Positions 22,394-32,246 of a stretch of DNA of 64,000 bases are shown one piece after another. Source of the stretch: Acanthococcus lagerstroemiae (lineage: Eukaryota; Arthropoda; Insecta; Hemiptera; Eriococcidae). Numbering within the stretch: position 1 is the stretch's first letter; each line of letters starts with the position of its first letter. The stretch is from the NCBI GenBank assembly GCA_031841125.1, contig CM063113.1, forward strand, positions 37,850,197 to 37,914,196, in the 5' to 3' direction. The notes under the pieces were generated by a model. That model ran no database searches. It was given only the letters and a program-made list of their open reading frames with translations, and was not told the origin of the DNA. Made by a program: the position numbers and the translations under genes.

Positions 22394-22811
22394 CAGTAGG
22401 ACCTCGATTATCCGGAACAATTGGGACCAGACCATTTTCGGATACCAGATTTTCCGGATAAGAGAAAAACCGTTTTTCTAAGCTAAGAAAACGCAGACAA
22501 TGATGCTACGATTTTTTATTTAATTTTTTGGCGATTTATGAGTCGAAAAATGACAAAAATGATACAGAAAATTAACAAAAAACACACGTACAATACAAGT
22601 ACATAACATACATTTACATATATACAACTATTCGAGTTCAACGGGGAAAAAATCAGAAATTTTTTTTGAACAAGATTTTCGACTCTCTTGCGAGTGGCTA
22701 AATCACGAATTCTTTTTAATGAAAGAAGTTGAACGGGAAAATTTTTTTTTTGATCATTCCGGATAAGGGAAGTTCCGAGTAGTAGAGTTCCGGATAATCG
22801 AGGTCCTACTG
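22394..22811 (-). mobile_element. Pogo/Tigger-type MITE, 418 bp, with transposase tail
   Basis: Terminal inverted repeats CAGTAGGACCTCGATTATCC and its inverse, with a TA duplication at 22392-22393 and 22812-22813. On the minus strand a short open frame (about 22640-22740) reads LKRIRDLATRKRVENLVQKK, matching the C-terminal tail pattern of Tigger/pogo transposases (basic helix, QKK, then a hydrophobic end). This makes it a deletion derivative of a Tigger-like element. Confidence 0.85.
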
Positions 22812-22813
22812 TA

Positions 22814-23039
22814 GTCCGTTCCAGTAAGGTTCTATTCAAGTTCCAGGTAAGAGTATCAAAAACCCATAGACGTGGCCGCATCACAGGGGAAAAGGGAAGT
22901 AAGAAATTCATACTGAACGCGCTAAAGACGCAGCGCACGTTCTCAGGAAGTGATACGTGATTGGTTGCAAAATTGAACTCATGAACGTATTAGTCTGTGG
23001 TCTGTCTCAGAGTTGTTGATACTCTTATCTGGAACGGAC
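22814..23039. mobile_element. Second TA-flanked MITE, 226 bp, abutting the Tigger MITE
   Basis: Ends GTCCGTTCCAG and CTGGAACGGAC, followed inward by TAAGAGTATCAA and TTGATACTCTTA. The left arm carries an extra ~22 bp with a repeated GTTCCAG. TA lies at 22812-22813 and 23040-23041. It shares its left TA with the right TA of the Tigger MITE. Confidence 0.78.
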
Positions 23040-23055
23040 TATAGTCTATAGAGTT

Positions 23056-24050
23056 ACGGGAGGTAATTGCGGTCACGGGGTAATAACGGCCTCCTACTTT
23101 TCACAGATAGGACGATAGGTAAAACATTCGAACCAGTGTTGAAACACAGAAGAACATGAGAATAGTTGGTAATAACACTATCAAGTTCGTGTGAGAATTT
23201 TTTCGCTTTATATCGCAAATTATCACGTTTTTGAGTTTCGCTTCTAATTTATCTAATTTCTTATTTAAGGTAAGTATTAATGGAATGTTTAATTATTAAA
23301 AAACTTTCAAGATGCAGAGAAAGAAAAAAGTGTCTACTTTCGAATGGTGCATGAGTTTTTATAAAATTTCAATTCTATCGCGTGAAAAAATGAACATAAC
23401 GTCGGCTTCATGGGAAAACTCACCAAGTCCTATGTTTAAATATAGGACTTGGTGAGTTCTGCCTTGAAGCCGACGATAACTATCCTAAAGTCACTCTTAT
23501 CGGCTATGGGGTAATACTAGTCAAAACAAACTTATGAATTTTTACATTTCAGATGGTTCGAAATCATATTTAAAAAACTCAAAAAGGTAAATGAAGCGCA
23601 GACCAATTACAAAACGCACAGAAAGCTATAGAAACCAGGCAAAGTGGAGAACTGTGGTTTCGTTGCACCCATCCAAAATTGATCATTGGACATACAGCCG
23701 AAAAATATGCTTGTGATCATCATTATTAATCCGAATGAATAAAATGTATGTTTTCTATCAGTTTTTTAACGTTTATTCATGTGCTGATTTAAAAAAAATA
23801 TATATTTTAAATATAAAAATTGTTGACTGGTATTACCCCACCAGCGGGGCAATCCCGGTCAAATGTTTATTTTTAGTTTTTAACCCATAACTTATTATCA
23901 AAATTACACCTATAATTCAGGAAGTGACCATATCATTTGAAAGTAGACAGTTCAGGTTATCCGATGGCACAAATAGAAACTAAATCGGACAAATGATGCT
24001 ATTTTTATAACCATTCTCCCTTAAGTGACCACGATTACCCCCTCCCCCAC
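23056..24050. mobile_element. Possible decayed DNA transposon with GGTCAC/GGGGTAAT ends
   Basis: The left end has GGAGGTAATTGCGGTCACGG, and the right end, read inverted, has GGAGGGGGTAATCGTGGTCA. GGGGTAATA motifs recur at 23506 and, inverted, near 23832. A short open frame near 23630-23735 reads QSGELWFRCTHPKLIIGHTA and ends YACDHHY. This loosely recalls the Cys-rich (W..C....H...yvCd) tail found in some pogo/Jerky-like transposases. Low support. Confidence 0.3.
23400..23475. repeat. 76-nt near-perfect hairpin
   Basis: Two 34-nt arms: CGTCGGCTTCA, a mismatched TGGGAAA/AGGCAGA patch, then ACTCACCAAGTCCTAT, facing the inverse with a loop of about 8 nt (GTTTAAAT). Arm pairing is about 31 of 34. 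Size and bulge pattern would suit a small-RNA precursor or a tiny snapback repeat. Confidence 0.8.
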
Positions 24051-24690
24051 CCCACGATGATTTTTGAAACCAGTTTACTAACTTGTACGTTGATGATCTA
24101 CAGCGAAAAAAGTCTTATCTCCATTTTTTGTCGAAAATTTGACTTATTGGCACTTCTAGAAAGGAAATTTTTTCCGCTGTCAGTGCAACCACTCCTCGAT
24201 CTCTTCGAATTTAAAGCACGTTGACTGTAAACCTATAAATGTATAACTGTACTATATCTACATTTCTTACATTTTCCAGATCTATTTCTAGTTACCCTGT
24301 AAAATTCGCATTTTCGGGGATAGGATTTTTTCGCTCTAAGCCATTGATACCGCCTTGGTCGACTAAACCAATAAATCGATTTTCCTTGAAAATTATAATA
24401 CTTCAAACAATACGGTATTTTCAGTTCTACTACATTCTCTCTGTATAAGTCAAGTGACGAGGTACGTTTCTAGAACTACACCCCTTAACTAATTTTTTTC
24501 GGGTGTCACTTAATCTTCCAATAAAATAGAGTGTGCGAACAATGGGGAAGAAATATAACGATTTAAAAATGAGTTCGCCGAAAAAAGAAGTAATGCAACG
24601 TAGAAGAAATGGATGCACAATAAAATATGTCTGTCTGAGCAGGAAAAAATGTTAGCCCAATCCCAAAGTAAGTTGAACAATGAAAAATAT
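24051..24690. other. No gene seen
   Basis: AT-rich, with short open frames of no recognised family. Confidence 0.5.
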
Positions 24691-25830
24691 TGCACGTTGA
24701 CGAAATTGAAACTTGACTCCTAGATGCCTACGATTTGGTGAAACTAACTCATTTCTGGAAACACTTGAGTGAGACTTGAAGAGAGCCACTGGAAACAGAC
24801 ACTTGAGAGAAAAAGTGAATAAGTAAATGGCAGACTGAGAGTAGTAAAGAATTTTAGTGTCCATTTCGGAGTGTGAGTGAACTTGGTAATATTCCATGTG
24901 TAGGGTGTGTCAATTCACTTTTTCTTCTTCTGTAATCCAAAGCGCTTTCGGCTGTTATGCCATTACCGGTGGAGTGAATAACTAGAAATAATAAAGTAAA
25001 AACAAAACAAAACAACTTGATAAACACAACAACTAACTTCCAAAGCGAGAACTTATTCCAACTAATAACGTAACACCCACCGATTGGACAGACTGCATAA
25101 TCGCAGACAACCGATAGGAGCGCACGACTAATAACACTGACTGATTGGACAGACTGCATGATCATAGACAACCAGTAGGAGCACACGACTAAACAGGTTC
25201 ACCATACGGCACTACTCTCGACTATGACTACAGGACCACAAGAGGCAAGTCTCATTTAGGGTACTTCACTGATGATGGCATAACAGCCAAAAGCGCTCTG
25301 GACTACAGAAGAAGAAAAAGTAAATTGGCACACCCTACAAATGGAATAGTAAGGGATCCTTAGAATCGAGGGAAACCCAAAAAAGTGAAAATAAGTCAGA
25401 TCTGGGTCATACAAGCGGGAGGAGGCGAACGAGGAAGCAGTTATCACTCTGGGGAAGAGCGGAAAGAGGTAGAGAGCACTTTAATAGTGCCAAAGTTTTC
25501 CTAAGGTGAAATTGACTTGGGTCTGAAAAACACTTGCGGGAGACTTGAGGAGAACTATTGGAGACAGACATTTCGGGTGAAACTGAAAAAATGAATAGCG
25601 AACCTCGATTAGTGAGGGATCTTTAGGGTCAAAAAAAGTTCAAAACGGTGAAACTGATTCGGATCCGGGTCATACTTGTGTGAGGATGCCAGCGAGGACA
25701 AATGAGCTAATTGTCTGAGGAAAAGTAGAAAGGGATAGTTGGTGGTGATGAATTTTTCGTTATGTCGGCGGCAAAAAGACAAAACTAACTTGGGCCTGAA
25801 AAAAAGTTGAGAGAGACTGAGGTGGACCCA
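24691..25830. repeat. Degenerate tandem repeat (~265-315 bp period), split by a foldback element
   Basis: Blocks such as GGTGAAATTGACTTGGGTCT, ACACTTGCGGGAGACTTGAG and GTGAGGGATCTTTAGGGTC recur near 24735, 25348-25530 and 25609-25800. The element at 24891-25347 interrupts the array. Confidence 0.65.
24891..25347. mobile_element. Foldback element, 457 bp, same family as 4274-4451
   Basis: About 90 bp inverted arms (24891-24980 and 25258-25347) with GTAGGGTGTG at the left end and its inverse CACCCTAC at the right. They share the core GCGCTTTCGGCTGTTATGCC / GGCATAACAGCCAAAAGCGC. Arms match the 4274-4451 hairpin. The ~275 bp loop contains two tandem ~62 bp units (GATTGGACAGACTGCAT near 25082 and 25142). 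Confidence 0.85.
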
Positions 25831-26026
25831 TGAAAGAGGGAATTTTCATCGCCTATTCTCTGCTATCATAATTTTAGAGTGGATAAATTTTTAAAGTGGC
25901 TCAAGTTGTGCCTCTGGCCACATTTGGCACATTTGCTCTATCTGTAAAACTGTCATATACATCGTTGCAGAATCAAGAAAATTAAAAAAATTTCTGGCTG
26001 GACATTGCGTTTTATGTACTAATTTT
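25831..26026. other. No gene seen
   Basis: Short AT-rich spacer. Confidence 0.4.
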
Positions 26027-26290
26027 GAGACTGGCTATCCTGTCCGTTATACCTTTAATTTCTTTAACTGCTTTTATGAGATTTGACTTGACCAAAAAAC
26101 CTACTGCCTTCTGACCCCCTTTTATGCCGAAAAAGTTGAAGTGATTCCTTTTCTTGGTAATTTGGATTTTTTTTTCTCTCTCTCTTCGAGTTTCCGGTGT
26201 TCTCATGGTTAGAGTGTCAATTGTAATTTTGTTCTTGTAACTTTCTGTTTTCGGTGCCGAAAGGTTATTTAAATTTTTTGTGTTATACTT
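26027..26290 (-). pseudogene. RTE-like LINE endonuclease fragment
   Basis: Minus-strand block KIQITKKRNHFNFFGIKGGQ and VGFLVKSNLIKAVKEIKG closely parallels the host LINE at 19480-19670 (KIQITKKGHPFHFF, VGFLVKPNLIKAVNEIKG). Relative to that copy about 80 bp between the TLNVRT-equivalent and this block is deleted. It is truncated at its 3' side, so it is an internal fragment. Confidence 0.85.
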
Positions 26291-26749
26291 GTTAAATTTG
26301 CTTGGCTGGATAGCGTCTACAGGTGTAATAGTTTATTCACCCTTGCTTACTAGGCTTACTGGGTGAGGGGTATGTACTAATAAACGTATAAAAATCCTCA
26401 TATGTACGACGCTTGCTTCCGCCATCTTAGAAAAATGGAGTAGGTAGTAGGTACCATACCAGTTATTTACTTATAACTAGTTTCATGTCAGTTTTACTTA
26501 AAAATCGAATGGGAACAACATTAACGAGCATTAAATTTTATATAAGAGAGGCTCTGTACATTTTTTTCATTTTCAATCTAAAAATATCCCCCTCCCTCTC
26601 GTGCCATTTCACAGATGCGTATTATGATATTTTTTGTGCTTCATTGTGTTCTAGGAGAACATTCAAAATGTCTCTTTCCAAGCTTCTATTATTGTGAGCA
26701 GTAATATCGATACATCGACCTACGGGCTTCACTAAATCAATTTTTGATT
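26291..26749. other. No gene seen
   Basis: AT-rich; one 70-residue open frame of no recognised family. Confidence 0.5.
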
Positions 26750-27610
26750 ACAGTTTGACCCGAAGTTGGAAGGCGAGGCACGAAATATATCTTAAAATAC
26801 TATATGCGTATCACTTCTTATATTTTTGAGCGGCTGAATTCATTTTTACAAGCAATCCTACCCTTAATAAGAAAAGGGTGCTGTGCAGGGGTGAAGGTAA
26901 GAGTCAAAATTTTCCTATCATTGGTATAAGTATTGGTTCTTATGTTTTAGAGGTCGCTGCATTCATAGTAATTTGGGGGGGGGGGAGGAAAGACTCCACT
27001 CTACATCGAAAATTAGGGCACTTGAGTGATGAATGAGGGGAAGAGGATGATATTTATAATTTCGCCGGGGTACAAAATGGCTATGATTTCTTGTCTTTTC
27101 GAAGTCACTAATTTTACTGTGAATCTCATGATGGATGGGGTGAGGGTGCGCCAAGGGTAAAAACTTATCTTAAAATACAATATGGGCATGATTTCTCGCG
27201 TTTTCGAGCTAGTTGAATTCATATTTGAAAATTATTTTACCCTAAGTTGAGACGTGGAGCACCTGTAGGGAGTGTAGGGAGAAGTTGAAAAGAAAAATCT
27301 CCTAAGCCGTATGGATCTCATTGCTTATGGGTTGAAGGTCATGGCCATTGTTTTTGGTGTCAGTTGACGACTTAGGCTTCTGTAGAGGAGGACGATCTGA
27401 AAAAAGAAAAGTAAAGTTCTGTATGGAAGAGTTACTTCTACAAGTTGTGCTTGCCTTCGTGTAAGTCAAGTTTTATACTTGTTTTAACACACAAACCTCC
27501 CTCCCCAAGTACACCTAAAACTCAATTCAAAACTGAATTCAGTGACTTCATAAACATAAGAACATGTTGTATTTTAGAATACGTTTGATCCAAAACCCCA
27601 TAGCAGGCTC
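26750..27610. repeat. Degenerate satellite, ~130-160 bp spacing, with an inverted unit
   Basis: Blocks of the form CTTAAAATACAATATGGGCATGA, TCTCGCGTTTTCGAGCTAGT and TGAATTCAT recur near 26790-26850, 26930-26970, 27050-27130 and 27170-27235. An inverted version lies at about 27525-27585 (GAATTCAGTGACTTCATAAA, TGTATTTTAGAATACG). Confidence 0.55.
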
Positions 27611-29840
27611 CCTCATTTAAATATTGGAGTTAAATTGGTGTGGTGGGACGTATGGTGATGCACGCATGCCAAAGTGGCCCCTGAGACACCGCACCCCCGG
27701 CACCGGAAACTACCCTTCCGGGCGTCGCATCAGTACCGAAAAGATTGGAGTTAAATTGTCCACTAACTTAGCGACCCCAACAATTCTTGGATCCATCCAT
27801 CAATCTCATTTTTCGCTCTAACAGAAGTTCATAAATTGGTACATTGAAGCACAAAAAATATCATCATATATGTTTAGTATCGCCGGGGGGGGGGGGGGCA
27901 AATATTGAGTGGAAAAAATGCACATCTACTTTTTTTTTTGCGAATAAAATTGTTAAAATAATGCTAGAGCATTGGAAAATGCTGTTCGAATCCGTGATCG
28001 TTATTCACCGCTTGTTAAACACAAAGATGGAAAAATACATTTTGCCACACCTTTCAAACGCAAGTGCCGACCCAAGTACGACAAATTCAAAACTCAGTTT
28101 CTTTCCCCAGTCGAACTAATTTCCAGCTGAAATGCTATTCGAAGCCGTCGACGTGAAAACGAGCGCGACGATTTCTGCAGTAGTACGTAAGCTGTATAAT
28201 TTTTTAAGCTGGCTGAACCCCGCATTTCGAAAATTATTCGTAAATGGATAATAAAATAGCGTCTTCGAGTTTATTAAAAACATTAAGTTATAATGAATTC
28301 CACCTAACAGCAGAAGCTCGCAATTACGACCGAAGTATAACGGCTGAAATCGCTGGAGCTTTAATACGAGCTACAAAATAGCTTTTCATACATCAGGGAT
28401 GCGTAAAATGAAAGTCACGAGATTCGGTTGAGCCAATTCTCACTGCCATCAGATTCAGGTGCTATTTGAAATAGATACTACGTCGTTTTCGAAGAAGACG
28501 AATGATCTGTTTTCATTTCTGGTTGATTGCATGCTGGGAAAGTGCAGATGTCCGAAAATCTGATTCACTGATGGCTCACAGTGGTCCAAAATCAACGGGA
28601 AAAATTACACTCTAGAAACAGAAAATACCACTGTATGTTATACGTATAGATAGTTTTGTCTTCGTCTTCGAGATTAGAGGCTGGCTATAAAAGTATAAAG
28701 CCATGGTACAAATAATTCCAAAACGCCTAATTTTCGATCGAGTCGAATTGGTGCATTAGGTTAGGCACCATTGTTTTAATGAAGTACATTGTCCATTCCA
28801 TTTGAACAGAAATATCTGCACGAAGTAAAGTCTATTATTATTCTTATACGGAGGCGCGATTAAACGGCGGCTTTAAACAGTTCCTTAATGACGTCGCCGG
28901 AGCCGAACTCCGGCTTCATATAGTCTTCAAGTCATTTAACTTTATGGACGTTACGCGTCGTCATCGCGAGCGCAAATTTAATGAAATTTGCCTACGCGAA
29001 ACAGCGGCATGGTCGTCGCACTTGCTCCGATAATGCACAAACAAAACGTTTTCCAGCGATTTGCGACATAAAATGAGATTCAAAAACGAAATTTACTTGG
29101 ATGTGTCTCGAAACAGCATCGCGTCACGATGACTCAGCCGTTCGTCCAACTCGAATAAAATTTCATTTTGGTTGAATCTTTGTCGACATTCAAGGCACAG
29201 ACCCTCAATCCTGCAAACGCCGTTTGGTTTTGCGGCCATGAGAACTCGGCTTAAATACTATCCGCCATCCCTTCAGTATACCTGAAAACTGCATGCGTTT
29301 TCCACCCAGTCATTTTCCAGAAAATACTCGTGGGTGCGTGTAGTTCTGTGCAAAATAGAATGAAAATTGAAATCTACAAGCCAAGGAGGAAATTAAAACA
29401 GCAGTGGTGGATCTAAGATAAGGTTCCTACACAGCTGCCCTAAGGGTGGACCTCAATTGCCCAGGGTAACCCAGTTATCCACCCTATTCTGCTGATGCCT
29501 ATTCCTTTCTTCGGGACAGATCCTGCGAAAGTCTCTTATCAGTTTAGATTTTTAGCCACTTCACTCGTATTTCACATTTTAATTACGATCCTGTTTAATG
29601 ACGGCGCGAGATGTCTCAATCCAAGGCTTCTGCATAAGTTTCTTTGCTACCAGTGTTCTTGACAAGTTTAAAATGGGAGTTACCAGTCTCATCTATTTGA
29701 ACTGAAAACCTGTCCTTACCATCGAAGTAGGGGGAAAAAAGTTGAGCTAGTCGTCCACTTGAAAAAAACAAGAAATGCCAAGGATAGATTTGTCCTCACG
29801 AGCCTGCCTCTCAAACAGCTTATAGACAGACAGGCTAATA
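27611..29840. other. Non-repetitive DNA, CpG-containing; no exon recognised
   Basis: About 2.2 kb. G-run at about 27885-27898. A short GC hairpin GCCGGAGccgaaCTCCGGC lies near 28895. No domain recognised on either strand. Confidence 0.45.
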
Positions 29841-31479
29841 TGTGTTACGCCGAATTCATCAAATTGACGATATCATAAAATCGGCTGATAATTTTGCTGA
29901 TTTTATAAAATCAGGAGCGCAAGAACAGTTGTTGCCGAATTTATAAAATTAGCAACATTTTTTGCTGAATTTATAAAACAGGCGAGTATTTGCCGACTTT
30001 ACAAAATCAGTACTAAATGATTGTTGCTGATGAGTGTACCTGACGGATGAGGTCAGAATTTTCACGTGTTTACTAGAAAGCAAAGTCTATGATAAGATAA
30101 AATGAAGACGAGTACTACTCATAATTCGAATAATGACTGCCATTGACTTGTTAAATTACGACTTCATTACTGATAAAATGAGACATAAACTTCATCTGTA
30201 CCTTCGAAAATGCTCTTCAATACCTGTTTGTTTGCAAACAGTGCCAGTGAAGTTCTTTCTTATAACTCTGATTCTGAGTTCGACCTAATGGATGAAGATA
30301 AATAGACTTGTGAAAAAGAGGCGGAAGCTGTGTAAATTTTAAAAGATGTTGAAGGCGTAGAGTGCAGACGGCTCCAGAGCAGAATTGCCAACTACACAAT
30401 CGCGTGCAAAATATTCTCTCAAATCAGTCAGAATAATACGTCCACTTTTTGCCCAACAATGTTTCCTTTTTTGCCCCTGGGTGGTTTATTTTCAGCCTCA
30501 TAAATTTAACCTTCTTGGGTTAATGACTGGTTAAGACTTATCAGTTTTTGAGAGCACTCAAAGAAAGCTCATTCTTTTTGTCACTCAACAATGTAAAAAC
30601 AATCGAGAAATATTGATTACATCGTAGCTAAGCAATCTACTTCTTTTTTTCAAATTGCAAGACCATTTTTTTACTAGAAAAAGGAAAGTTTTGCGCTAAT
30701 TCTTTTTTCTTTAACTTCAAATGAGAATAAGTCAGATTATTTCTCACAGTCGTAGAAGGATTTCCTCATACAATGTCGTTCAAAATTCCTTTTGAAAATC
30801 TTTCTGAGGAAAGTTGGACTATGTTCACTTATTGCCCTGTGAATTGGGTGTTCATGTTTTGCCCCATGGGACCCTATACCTGCTGATTTTCTAAATTTGG
30901 TAAGGGGACTTCGCCCATTGGCTGCTTCGCGGCCCAACCATCGCCGTCACTCGCTTCGCTCGTGCCGGCCTGCAGTATTTCGCAAGCTGTAAAAGTATAA
31001 CTACAAGTTTAAAAAAAAAAAAAATTCAGCCAGTTCCCAGGCTCACCACGAGGGGTAACTGCCATGACCCCGCAAGAAGAGGGTAGCCCCTCTTAATGCC
31101 TGTATGATGGAGAAGATTCAGACTTGTAATGTTAATTGTTTACAGGAATGCCAGGATAAGTTACTCCGTGTAAAAACCTACACCCTGTAAAACACCATCA
31201 TACAGTTCTAACATTAGTAACTTCAAATTCTCTATTTTTTCTTCTTTTTCTGTAATCTATAATCTATGTTCTTAATAAAATATTCTGATTCCTAATAATA
31301 CTGAGAAAATCGAAGTTGTTGTAGAGAGACAAGAAAGGAAAAATTCAACTACATCAGTCTCAGTTTTGATACGAATCAGGTGGGGTTGAGGGAGGGAGGT
31401 GCAATTTTGTTTCAGTTTAACTAACCTGTTGAGTAAGCCAAGAATATGAGTCTACAATACCTCAGTGAACACTATATTT

Positions 31480-31716
31480 TTAATCGTATTTCATGCATAC
31501 TGTTTCATCATTATGCTGGTTATTCATTTGGATTTGGATCCCGCTTCTACTACGATAGCGTGAGGAAGCTACATATAATTGACCATGGGTAAAAAGTTGA
31601 CGACTTGCATCGATATATAACCCAATTCGGTCAAAGCTCTGACCTTGAGATTTATTGATCGTCATAGCGAATGCTAACCTGACAGGAAACTGCAATATTT
31701 TCTGTGTAAAAGGCAT
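31480..31716 (-). pseudogene. Helitron-type (Pif1-like) helicase C-terminal fragment
   Basis: The minus-strand open frame shows RLAFAMTINKSQGQSFDRIG (helicase motif V region) followed by HGQLYVASSRYRSRSGI (motif VI region), the order and spacing seen in the C-terminus of Helitron Rep-helicases. Residues upstream, including Walker A/B motifs, and the Rep nuclease are absent. On the 5' side the frame breaks at a short hairpin near 31720-31742. ASSR replaces the usual ALSR. No clear CTRR 3' terminus was found downstream, so the Helitron ends are lost or this is a captured piece. Confidence 0.8.
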
Positions 31717-31789
31717 ATACCTGGATTACCACAGGTATCCAGGACTATACGCGGGATACATACGATATTACCAGTTTTTTCTCCCGTCA

Positions 31790-32160
31790 GTCCGTCCTCT
31801 CTCTCCACGAGCTCCCACTTCCACCAAGAAGCCCTCTCAAGGTAGGGTACCTCTGGTGAAACGTGAGATTAAGGTACAGGGGAGGCCCCCCAGGAATTTA
31901 TACCCACGGAGGGGAAGGAGGAGGTGGCTTTTACTGTTTAGTGTATAGAGAGCCCTCCTCCACCACAACTCCTCGTCCTTCACCACGATCTTCCTCCCCC
32001 CAAGCTCCCTCCTCCATCATGAACCCCCTCACAAGGGTAGGCTACCCCTGGAGAAATGAGCAATTAAGGGGCAGAGTAGGCAACCCGTGGTGGGTTTTTC
32101 TCCCGGAGGTGGCGACTTAGGTGGCGGTGGCGAATTTTACTTTCTTAGTATTGTATAGAG
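31790..32160. repeat. Direct repeat, two copies of ~190 bp
   Basis: Both copies carry CTCCCTCC-like pyrimidine tracts, AAGGTAGGGTACC or AGGGTAGGCTACC, a GGAGGTGGC block, and TTTAGTGTATAGAGA or TTAGTATTGTATAGAGA at the end. Divergence is substantial. Confidence 0.7.
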
Positions 32161-32246
32161 AGAAATGTATTGCATGTTTCATAAAATCAGCAGAGCCTGC
32201 CGATTTTATGAAATCATCAAGTTGATGAATTCGGCGTAACATATGT

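Larger units (their letters stand above)
29842..32246. mobile_element. 2.4 kb inverted-repeat element containing a Helitron helicase remnant
   Basis: The left end near 29845 reads TTACGCCGAATTCATCAAAT and the right end, inverted from 32239, TTACGCCGAATTCATCAACT. Homology continues inward for about 45 bp (CATAAAATCGGC). Next to the left end (29880-30020), palindromic TTTATAAAATCAGC-type units repeat. Inside are the helicase fragment (31480-31716), GC-rich CGCTTCGCTCG hairpins near 30925-30975, and a ~190 bp direct repeat (31790-32160). The exact target duplication is unclear. Confidence 0.6.
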
